Assembly (NCBI GenBank): GCA_032622095.1
Contig: CP136061.1
Coordinates: forward strand, 54,199,762-54,263,761
DNA from: Siphonodentalium dalli
Taxonomy: Eukaryota > Mollusca > Scaphopoda > Gadilida > Siphonodentaliidae
Direction of reading: 5' to 3'
Length of the DNA stretch: 64,000 nt
This document shows, one piece after another, positions 44,801-56,800 of the stretch (position 1 is its first letter; the number at the start of each line of letters is the position of its first letter). The notes under the pieces are model-generated. The model saw nothing but the letters and a program-made list of their open reading frames with translations, ran no database searches and had not been told where the DNA came from. The translations under genes and the position numbers were made by a program.

Positions 44801-47800
44801 TCGGTGCCATCGCAATCGGAGATTTGGTTAAAAGCACACTAGGACCTAAAGGAATGGTAAGTATTATAACTTTTACTGGAATATTAAATTGAAAGAAATT
44901 GTAGTGAAGGCAGACATTTATGCTCCATTAAGACAGTGAGACATTATTGATAGTCTTGAGGCAGATGTGAGGAGTTGTAAATTATTTTCATCATATAATA
45001 AACCGTATAATTACCACATTATGCAGCATTATGGGGCATTCTCTACACAGGGTCACAGAACTGGGAATTAGCGTCGGCAATTGTCAGTGCCAAGGCAAAA
45101 GCCAACATGAAATGAATTTACATCAGAATTTTTTAGCAGAGGCAAATAAATGAAGACATGTTCAATTAGGAAGTGAAATAGATGTTTGTTGAAGCCGTTG
45201 CAATGCCATGATCCATTTTACACTCGCATTTTGTATTAATTCCACATGGCACATGTCCACAAAATCATTTTACTCACGACTTGCACACATTGACTCACTC
45301 AGCTGGTGGGGTCAATATAAAATCTAACATGGTATTCCATCTCTAAGCAACCGGTTATGGTTGACAGAGCAAGCTGTTCCAACTTGAAAGGAAGTCATCG
45401 TGGCACTCGCATGCGCACAACATATCAATCATCTCACAATGTAGCCAACTGATGTTAGCGCTTTGATGTTTCCGACGAAGTATAGCCAACTTGATAAGCA
45501 CTTGCTCCGTTGGTTTAAAACCTTTTCAACCGCATATTTCCACAATGAAAGAAGCCGATCGTATTTATGATAATATTTAACACAAATTGCAATTTTTTGG
45601 CCAAGAATTATTTTCCTTAATTCCCAGGGTTTGTGTCACATATTAAGAGACGCACACGTGCTGCACAATATTAAAGACCCACTTAATTTGAATTTTAACA
45701 CCCAGATCAAATTACATAAAATATGTGCCATATTATAAACCATTTGAAAGAGGAAGCTCCAAAACATTGTATTATCAACTTACCTGGTGTAATAAACTGA
45801 ACATGTTGTTTTTGTTGAGGTACCAATGTGTTTATTCTGCTTAAGTTTCTGAAAGACTATTATTTTCAATGGAGGGGGAATAACTCTATTTCTTAGTTTG
45901 AATTTTGTTGCATTCTGGGAGCGAGATGGTGGGAATGATTCTATGATACAGCTATTTTCTATTACTCAATGGGCACCTTCTCAAACACAGTCATTCCAAA
46001 TGGTATTTTGTCATATGTTATGTCATAGATTGTTATTAAAACTGTATATCAAGGCACTATAAAAAATATAATCAGTGACTCAAAAATTAAATGGGCCTTT
46101 AAACATCGGGGTGGCATGTCAGCATCATCAAAGTGTCACTACAGTGGGTTAATAATCGAGTATTAATTGTTCAATATTTGAATTGGATTGTCACATTTCT
46201 GCTACTTATGTCAATCACGAGGCAAAGTTTGGGATTTGTTTCAACTATTCGACTGACATATTTCAGGGTTGATTTATTAAATAATCGAGTCGACATCTAT
46301 TAGTCAACAAACAATTTCAACATTACACATTACAATAGGAAAATGAATCGCTCATATATTTCAAATCATAAGCCTTTGTAGCACACATTTTCCCAGGAAC
46401 CTTTCCTATAAAAGGGTTAAACAATTGTGTTACAGTCCTTCCCAGGAGACGGGAGCAAATTGCTCTCGCACCCGCACGCACTTGTGATTTTCAATTCGCG
46501 AGTGCTGAAATTCACACTCATCCCTCTTGTCAAAATGCTTATATTGGTGACTGTACTCTCAGGTGCCTAATAATAGTGTCAGCACGATTATTAATTTTGG
46601 AGAATATTTCCAATGATCACTATTATTTGGCATTGAGACATAGAGTGAAATTGCCATCACTATTATTATTTTCAGCATAAATCACCATCCATCACTATTA
46701 TTAGGCCAGCACGATTATTAGGCACCTGAGAGTAAATGTTGTTTCAATACTGAACTATTTTAATGTTTATTTACGTCCTTTCTCATCACAGTTAAATTAT
46801 GCGCATTTGAAAGTAACTGGATATACTAGAGGTCTATCCCACAATGACATTTTGTTTGAGAAAAACCCAACAAACGTTTATATTATATTGCACCCGTCAT
46901 TTGAATTGCGGGAGCAAATAAATGCTCTCGCTGTGTTTTCCTCATGGGAAGGACTGGTGTTATAAATCTTTGCATTGTACTATTTACATGGCAAGATATT
47001 ATAGTGCAATGGGGGAAAAATGAGTCGCTCATAGAAATTCCCAATTATATGCCTCTGTAGTGTACATTTTCCCAATTGTACATTAGTGCATTAAACTCTT
47101 CACAGGACAAGATCTTACAGGGCAATGGGAAAAATGATTCGATAGAAGTAACAAATGATGGAGCAACTATTCTTAGAGCTATCGGAATCGACAATCCAGC
47201 AGCTAAGGTTCTCGTCGGTGAGTAATAATTCAGTTTGATTTCTCAGTGGTATATTTTGCACTTAATTGCAGTTTCCACCACAAATCTCAGTACTCAATGA
47301 GTGTATTCGAAACCAAATTCTTGTGTGTTTGCGTATGGTAGACCACTGAGAAGTTATTCAAACACTAAGAAAAGCCTATGTTATCCATTTGTGTTTGTCA
47401 AGGCAACGTCATATGTATTTAACAAAAACGTCAAATCGCGTCACTTGATGTTAAAAAGTTAACACATTGACTGCCAACTACAAGTTAACTTGTACTGTTT
47501 GCATGTAATTGAATAGGAGTCGGCAGTAAACATGTTAAGGGAAACTGGGTTTTCCCCATTTTCCTGCAAGGCTGAAATATATGGTGAAATGTACATCACC
47601 TTAAAGGCCACTTAATTTTTGAACCCCAGATCACATTATATAAAATATATGCCTTATTAGATACCATCCGGAAGAGGAAGCTCCAAAACATTGCATTATC
47701 AACTTATCCAGTGTAATAAACTGTGAAAATGTTATTTCTGTTGAGGTACCGATGTGTTTATTCTGCTTAAGTTTCTGCAAAGTCTGTCTTTATAATAGTT

Positions 47801-50800
47801 TGAATTTTGTTGCATTCTGGGAGTGAGACGGGGGAAATGTTTCTATGATTTCAACTATTTTCAATTACTCTATGGGCACATTCAGAGACACAGACATTCC
47901 AAATGGTGATGAGTTATAGTATTTTAATCATATTTTATGACATAGATTGTTATTAAAACTGTATATCAAGGCACTAAAAAAAAAAATAATCGGTGTCTCA
48001 AAAATTAAATGGGTCATTAAGCTCAGACAGATATTAGTACTTGACAGCAATTGGCAAAAAAAAAATTATCGCATGAAAACAAAATTGCTGAATTTTAATG
48101 ACCACTTGATTGTCGAAAGAGTCAAATTATGTCATTAATTTATTCCAGACATATCAAAGGTACAAGATGATGAGGTCGGTGATGGAACGACATCTGTGGT
48201 TGTTTTGGCCGCAGAACTTCTAAGGGTAAGTCTCGTCATGTTACCCCTTTTAATCGTGAATGGGTTCTTCCATTCAGTTGTAAACTATTTCTACTATTTT
48301 CAGTCCTGTTATTGAATGATTCCACAGTCAGTCGTAGGGGGCTTAGCTGTTGCTAGGAGACAGTCGTCTGCTCAAATACATTATAATTGATGATTTTACA
48401 ACCTTTGAATTAACAAATGTCATCCAAAAAAACTTTATTATCATGGATGAATTCCCAACATCACTGCACAAATCACAAATTCAGTACTTACAGTAATGCT
48501 CTAAATAATCGACTCCTTATCCACAGCAGAATTGTGGGTAACTTTTCATGATTTAGTCGGAAATATGGCTCGCCGAGAGCTTTCTGATGACTGGCAACAA
48601 TTGGTAGAATAACTATTTGATTGACAGCTGTGGAAAGAAGCTCAATTAGGATCGGCTATCGGCTGACCCGAGGCAAAAAGAATTTTTGTAGGGTATTATT
48701 TAGACGAGGAAAATTTCAAAACATGCCGATGTTTTGTACAAAATTGAAACAAATTGTTGCAGATATTTACAGAGTCACACTGTGGAAGTCTGCAATCAGA
48801 AAAAAATTCAGGGGCTGATATGCCCTCCTCACCTCTACCCATTAAGCTGTATCACCTAATCATCAGATGATCAAATTATGGGTATAAATGGTCACTCCCT
48901 TTACAAAATAAATTTGGGGTTTTGAATTTGATTTCCGATTTTGGGGTTGAAATAAAAAAAATTGTTAATGCCCTGTTTATGGACCAAGTTCCTAATAAAG
49001 GTGGATTATCTCTTTGTAAACATGTATTATACAGTTACTGGGGTATAAAATATTAGATCTGAGTCGAAGACTCCTGTCCGGAAATGCTTCTATCGATTAA
49101 TATTGATTTTATTTTGAATATTTTCTGGTCTGAAAAGGTGTGGTTGTTTTGCTAACGAACAATAGTAGTTACTGTCAAAGGTACGGTTGGCCTTGGCGGT
49201 GGGTATCCTGTGAAAATATTTGCACCCGTCAAAAACCGCCACAAACAGAAAGAACATAAAAATGTAGACAGACTTTGTCTGTATACAAATAAGAAATATC
49301 GCATAAACAGTATGTTATTGTCAAATGTTTGACCATTGTTATGTAAACAAAATCATAAAAAGTTACTTTTCTGGTGTTTGTTTATATTATGATAGTAAAC
49401 ATAAAGAGCGTTCTTTGTTGGTTAATTCCTGATATGGAACTAATAAAGAGCTTTTATGCCATGTGTGTGTGATTAGCCAGTAGCATTGTGCTGTCTTCTG
49501 TAACACAATCAGGCTCTTGCTTAGGTAAAATATAGTAGGTCTTTATGGTAACACGCTGTTTACGCGATGGTCATCAGTCCTTCGATTTTGAGGCGCGCCT
49601 TGGCGCGCGCAGATCTAAAAACCAGCGAGTTATTAAATGCGCATGCCGACAATTTTAAATGCGCGCGTCGGAATTTGCAGTCAGTGAACGAGATTTTAAT
49701 AAACAGGACATCAATGGTTAAACACCGACAAGACTATTCACTGTGTATTTTTCTCAGCAGCGATGGCGTTGATTACAACATGACAACAAAGATCAAAGCG
49801 GCCGCCGGCGTCTTTCTCACTCAATGATTGGGGTGACACCTCGTCACAACTGCTGCACGTGCAAGTTCCCGCAAAAAAACTGTGTCACTTCTTTGGCGGC
49901 CTCGTTTGATGTTTGATGAATACTACTGCCATAGATTAGGGTTTAAGTTTAACTATATTTCGAGGCTATACATCGAAGCCACTATCTCTCGACTCGGAGA
50001 AAGCGAAAAATGGACATTGAAGCCTCCGAAATACCGACTATCAAAACGAAAGAGAGCCCCGGTTGATTCGTCGGATAACGGTGCATCTGATTGCGTTAAC
50101 GATTCCACTTCCGAGTTTGAAGTTTTAAGCGGCTCGAGTCTGATGAGCATGCGCACTCAGACGCGGAAGTGGACTCATTACCATGATTAGATTCACCTGG
50201 ATTGCCGGATAATCGGATTATTGTGGACTAGATATTGTACTACAATCTAAACATACGTTTTTATTTCTGTTTTTCACTTTATGTTGCCACAGGCACACTT
50301 GGAATTATACGTGTGTATCATTATACTTGTGTTTGTCTTTATTCAGTAATCATTTCATCCATGTTAATTTGAATTGTGCTCCCTCAAAAAAGGCGCGCGC
50401 AAATTCCAAAAGCTCCGAGCGATATTTCGCTCACCTACGTTTTCCAAATTCGAAGGACATGGTCATGGTATATATGAACGAAACTGTATACATTTTAATG
50501 TTTTTCTGTTTACGGTGATTAGAAATATGAATATTTTCGACAACTAAGGCCTCACGTGCCTTTAACAGAGACCAGAAATTTTATTGCGTAATTTTGTCAC
50601 AAATAAACGTTAATTATACCCATTATCGCTTATAACTATGGAATAAAACAATACAACCGATCAATCTGGGACATTTGACGTTCGGTACGTAGCCATAGGA
50701 ACAGCCTAATTTTCTCTATCGCTATATGGTATCACCCGAATGGTCTGTTCTAAAAATAGACAAATAAACGGGCCCAATAAAATATTCGAAATAAAATCAA

Positions 50801-53800
50801 TATTAATTGATAGAAGCCTTTCCGGACAGGAGTTCTTCAGTTCATATTGATTATTTTATACCCACGCAACTATTTTAAAATTTGTTATTTAAAGAGATAA
50901 TCCATCTTTAACTGAAGTTATGTGATTGTGTAGCATATGTAACTTTGCTGATTCTGTGCTTTTTAACCGTGGAAACATATTTGTCCTAAGCAAATTTCCA
51001 CTAATTAATAGGGCAATATGTTCATAATTGATACTGTGTGCACACTAGAAAAATTCCCTTCACCTTATGGAACCACAAAAAACTTTATTTTTAAATCAAG
51101 TAGCTTGCAACTATAGGAATGGGACACAGCTAACATGTTACTGTATATTGCGTTTGACATGTCAATGTTCCCTACTTCCCAGTAAAACCACCATAAATCT
51201 GTGATAGTATGATCGGAACGCACAGCTGCACTTTCTTGCCTGCCACACTGACTATACTTCCAGTTTTCCTAAACTTCGATTTCTTAGAATTATTCTGATC
51301 TTTAGCTGATTTTCAATCTGATTATTTCACTATTTACTTGACATGTGATCATTTTGTAACTGTATTCTGGAAAATTTATGTAAGATATTACCATTGTTGA
51401 ACAATGGACCTAGTGTCTTTTGAAATAATCCAAAATGTTTAATAAAGGCCAAAAAAAAGATTTTGCAAAGTAAGCATGGACAATTTTGGGACATGGCTAA
51501 CATGATACAACTTCCTCTCTATTAATAACCAGAAAATTTAGAGGACACTTTGTGCATATAAACTTATTTAATCGTATATAAAATGACATTGTACTACCAG
51601 TACGACAGGGATTACCTAACATTATATAATGCCCCTGACTATTCACTATTGTTATTGTTGTATATAAACTAGTGTTGAAACGATTAGCGATTTTAAGGAA
51701 TCGACTAGTCGCCAGAGTTAATCGACTACTAGTCGACTAGTCTAAGAGTTCCCGTTTCTATGCCCATATGATGTATAAAATGAGCCATGTGGCATCGCAG
51801 TTTTGAGTACCCAACTCTTCATTTCAGAACGTTCAAACGAAAAGCACGTGAACGATATAATCTCACGTTTTGCCCATTAGTCTCCCAATTTGATGTCTTA
51901 AACGCGGCTCTCCTGCAACCTCCATATAATCTCACGTTTTGGGGAATGCAGGTCATAAAAACATTTTATTTAAACAAAATTGTCGCTGTTAACCAGGAAA
52001 TAAATAGGCAAGTCTCGCTAATGAGATGTCGGGTGTGTTCTATTGTATTTCTGAATAGGAGCCTCATGTCGCGGGGGGAGGGTATGTGGGTATTATAATG
52101 ATCTAGAATCTATTCAGTTACTGAGTTGAATTTACCAGCTTGACTTGTCGCGAATTATGTTTCGTATGTCATTGAAGCCATTGTGTTGCATCATTACTCT
52201 AGTATTACACGTGCCACAGTGAGAAGTTATCACTGGTCAATTGCGTCCCATCGAACTAGACAGTGTTCAGTCGGCAGCTATACTTCATGTCTTTGATGAT
52301 CAACATAAAAGAAACCGCGCCTACACTTGCATACATTGGGTTCAGTTCATGCCATGGAGTTCACCGCCCGTGCATGACTGGCAGTGGCATCGTAAAAGGA
52401 ACAATACAATAAGGCTTTAAGTTAATATGTGTTAACTGTTACACATTATGTGATAATATGGCCGTGCAATCGCACTGCTGTCATGATAGCAGATAGGTAG
52501 TGCTTTTTCCCACGACTAGTCGATTTCGGGATCGACTAATTCAATAATCGCGTCGATTTTGACTAGTCGATTAATCGTTTCAACACTAATATAAACTGAT
52601 ACCTCTCCATTCTATTATGTGATCCTGAATTTTACCCCGTGCCTTTCAATTGTCTGGTGTTCACACGTAATCAATCCGAGGATTCGTTGTGAGCGCGGAG
52701 TATTTGATGTGATGCCAATGAGGGTTCAAGCATTTTTAGTGTATTTTTTTGCTATTAAAATGTGGTAACTCATACAAAGATGTTCACTGCTTGAAAATAA
52801 AATGCTAACATTTGGTGTTTGCCCAGTGGGGAGACCCTTATCACACATATATAGGCCATCGAATGGGCGTATATGGTACCGGGTATGACGATATCCTGTT
52901 CAATAGTCGGGTACTGTCAACGAAAAAGTCAGTGCACTTAATAAAACCCTAGATAATTCCAATTAAATTGTCACAGTTTTACATTATCTAAGACATCCAT
53001 GGGCATATTGGCAGATATCTCTTGCCAACTCGCACTGTGATTTTCAGCTCATAACTCGTAGGAAAAGTGAGGCTGGGTGTAAACACAAATGTCAATGTGG
53101 AGTTATTGTGATTATTCAATCGTTTTTATGTTTACCCATACCATAGTATGGTAAACATAGTGTCGTTGCCCGGATTGACCACTCGTCGTTCGTCCGTCTG
53201 TCTGTCTGTCTGTCCGTCTGTCTGTCCGTAGACACTTTACGAGTAATGCGATAACTCAAACATTTTCTATCCAATCGAAACCAAATTTTGTATATGGGTT
53301 TCTCAGCCCAAAATACAGATCGAGTTCGAATTTGGGTTTGATCCGAGATTTTGTTACAGAGTTATGGTCCTTTTTCAACTTAGAATTCACGCATTCTGCC
53401 ATAACTCAAACATTTTTTATCTGATTGGAACCAAATTTGGTATGTGAGTTTCACAGCCCAAAATACAGATCGAGTTCGAATATGGGTTTGATCCGATTAA
53501 TTTTAAAGGAGTTATGACCCTTTTTTGAGAAAAAAAAATGGAAAAACAAAAATCAATTTAAAAAAAAATTTACTTTTAACTTTTATAATAATAATAAAAA
53601 AAAATGTCATTGACATTGTCATTTGTTTTCATTTAGATATTGATGATTATGATAAAGGTTGATAAAAAGATTTCCAATGTGTCCGTTTAATTTTTTTAAA
53701 TAATTAAAAAGTTTTTAAGTTAAAAAAATTTGAAAAACTAACACCATTATAACTCTGCCAAGGGTACCCCGAATCACCACACCAAATTTGATTAAATCGG

Positions 53801-56800
53801 TCCAAAATCTTGTGTTATGTACTGGTAAATCTGTTTGGAGCAACATTAAATCAAATTCACCAATTGCCTTTGGACTACTTAGCTATTGATAAGGCTATAT
53901 TATTTTCTGATGTCTCTTATGCCAATGTGCAAATAATCTGATAAAGAAGGCTATGGTATCTAATTTAAAATAAGATTCAACAATAAACATCACATGATAT
54001 TAACAGTAGACATCTCTGCTGCAGAGTTATATCTTCAGATGGTCTGTTATCATTATAATTGACATCAGAGGTCATTGTTCAACATAAACAATTCCTGTGA
54101 TATTTTGACAGCTCTGCTATATAATTGATATTAATGGGTCAGTGGTGAGGTTGCTTATCTGTATACTAGGACACATTATTATTGTAAACTTAAATTGGAC
54201 TCTCTTAACCCAAGTATTCCATGTCCAGGTCACACCTACACATTTAACCCATGGGCTTGCTGGCTGTGGCGGTTTAGCATTACAGATCCTGTACCAGTGC
54301 ATTCTCTTATATAAATGCCAGTGACCCATAAATTCCAATAATTTGTGTTATGTACATTTGTCTATAATAGTACATAACAGTATACTCTATAATTCAACAC
54401 CAAAATTCTCATTTATCCGATCATATTAAATTTTTATCGCCAAGGGATGGGTTAACATCTGCCAATCGTGATCGGCCTCTCGTTCCATATTTTCATTATT
54501 TTTCCGCAATTTTTTTTTGTCCGTCTGAGCAGATAATATCTCCACTACCGGCTCACGAATCTGAATGAAATTTGGTGTGGATGTGTTAAATTGTTTTTTT
54601 TTTCCTGTTTCCACTCTATATATGTTATTCACCATTGTTTATTTGGAAGTGTTGGTTTTTTGTCCCGTATCACCACCCTCGGTTAACTGATATCAATGAA
54701 ATATGGTATGGATGTTCACTGCTATGATGACAATCAATTGAGTGTTCAATCATTTTTTTTATGTTTTCCGTTCTTGATTTATCTTTGTTTGTATGAAAAT
54801 GTTGGGTTTTTTCCCCGTCGAGCAGATATCTCAATCATACTTTGTCGGTTCAAATTTGCCGCCGTGGGGGTACGCACCACCTCTTGTTTCTTAATTTTGT
54901 TTTATCATGACATCATAAAAATGCCTAATGAAGTTCTTTTTATTCAAGAAAGCAAGACCTGAGAACCAACAAGCCTTGAAATAGTGTGTCTGTCATTTGC
55001 GGAATGAGGTCCCCAGAGGGTGAATTTGGTGATGCTAGCCCGCTATGCGGGGTAGCATCACTAAATTCACCCTCTGGGGACCTCATTCTGCAAATGACAG
55101 ACACACTATTTCAAGGCTTGAGAACCAAAGCCCTTTTTTTTGGGCTTAAATGTCAGACTTGATTCGAAGAACGAGCAAATATTTGCTGAATTCCACATTT
55201 CATGTTTAGTCGCAGTCTGTATTGTGCATTTTCACTTAAATGTCACGGTTTTCTCTTGTCCAGGAATCGGAGACTCTTGTATCACAGAAGTTACATCCCC
55301 AGACAATAATCGCTGGGTGGAGGAAGGCAATTGATGAGTCTCGACGAGCTCTCACAGAATCGGCCAGAGATAATGGGTATGTTAAAGACCACAAAAGCCA
55401 CATATGTGTGCATCTTCAAATGTGAGGGTATGAGTGTTGTGGCGTCGTGGTCCAGCGGTTAGGTTAGACTGCTCGACTCGTAGCATCCTGATGTGAAGAC
55501 ATCATATGTTAGAATCCTGCTTGCTGCCATTTGGATGTCACACTGTGCCAGTCACCTTTTGCTTTTCGTTGGACACTCACCTGCAAACTGAGTACCTATA
55601 TTCAGGCTTGAGTTTATTGTGCCTGTCATTTGCAGAAATAATTCCCCAGAGGGTGAATTTAGTGACGCTATCCCGCATTGTGGGCTATCATCACCAAATT
55701 CACCCTCTGGGGACCTCATTCTGCATAACCTCATCTGTTATGGGAGACATAGACTCAGATTGAAGTTCCCAAATGGTGAATATTGTGATGTACACCCATT
55801 GGTAACCTCAATTATACAATGTGTCATCAATTTGGGGATATAAAGAAACGGAACTAAAAAAGAAATAGAAGCTATGTGAAGAAGTTTCTATAGAAATTTG
55901 ATCAGAAAGAAACTTTCCAGAGAAGATGAGGCCTAAGCAGAATGAGGTCCCCAGAGGGTGAATTTAGTGATGAAGTCAAGTTTGAACTGTTGGCGTCCAT
56001 CCATCAACAATTTGCGTTATCACACCCTACAGGTCACATCTCTCATCTGATCATCACTAATATGTCTATGGAACTTCGGGGTGACCTCTAGATGGGAGTC
56101 TCCTATTTTGACCGAAATTCGTTAAAAATATGGCCACGAGCAGCCATCTGTATTTTACCATCCATCAGCACACCCTGCAGCCCGCATTTATTGGAGAATT
56201 GTTTTGAAAATTTACAGGCATGTGAAAGAATCACCTCTAGATGTATCAGATTTTTCCGAATGTTGGTGAAAAACATGGTTGCCAGTGGCCATCTTGGATA
56301 TTAATCTTTGTATGACTAAATCCTTTGGCACACCCTAGGTACGACATACCTTGTCCGATCGTCACTAAATTTCAAATGGATCTTCAGGATGACCATTAGA
56401 TGGGAGTATAAAATTTTCCGAATTTCATTAAAAAATATGGCCACTGGCAGCCATCTTGGATTTTACTTTATTTATCTCTTCATGTTGAGATCTAGTACTA
56501 CTAGACATTTAAACTTGCTGCATTCCTAATTGCTCCATTGACTTAATTCCCCATCCTAGTTGAGCTACAGTGTCTACTTTCATTTATACTACAATTTGCT
56601 CAACAGGAGCGTGAAAATAAACTGTTTACTTCACCTGCAGCTATAATGACCTTACATTAAATATAAATGCTCTAGCCCCGATAACACAGTAATGTCGTGC
56701 AGCCCTATAAGGCAATACTTGTGTTGTCGAACTGATACATACGACCAATAGTCCAAAAATCAGAATACACAACGCATGGTTTGTCGATACAAAACATGGA

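Larger units (their letters stand above)
44857..47105 (+). other. CCT2 intron 2 (2.2 kb)
   Basis: Contains a 432-bp MITE (45671-46102), a CAGTCCTTCCC element (46433-46956) with a nested inverted repeat (46554-46734), and an exon-3-like duplication near 46991-47036. 44860-45670 has nothing recognisable. Confidence 0.7.
48995..50911. mobile_element. 1.9-kb inverted-repeat element carrying unrecognised ORFs
   Basis: Left arm about 48995-49140 ('taaaggtggattatctcttt') is a diverged inverse of the right arm 50681-50911 (ending 'aaagagataatccatcttta'). The interior is richer in GC and CpG than its surroundings, with 'ggcgcgc' three times, and holds ORFs at 49567-49827 and 49909-50190. No transposase motif was recognised. 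It lies in CCT2 intron 4. Confidence 0.65.
48226..55263 (+). other. CCT2 intron 4 (7.0 kb)
   Basis: Holds a partial hairpin MITE (about 48491-48600), an inverted-repeat element with ORFs (48995-50911), a hAT-type element with perfect target duplication (51670-52588), old degenerate repeats (53140-53550 and 54430-54880) and a 151-bp foldback (54970-55120). 50915-51660 and 52600-53130 show nothing recognisable. Confidence 0.7.

Noticed and set aside
53197-53228. (TGTC)n run as a regulatory feature
   Set aside because: Ordinary microsatellite at the start of an old dispersed repeat.
55441-55528. Functional tRNA gene
   Set aside because: A and B boxes are imperfect, the anticodon arm does not form properly and the acceptor stem has mismatches; better as a SINE head or pseudogene.
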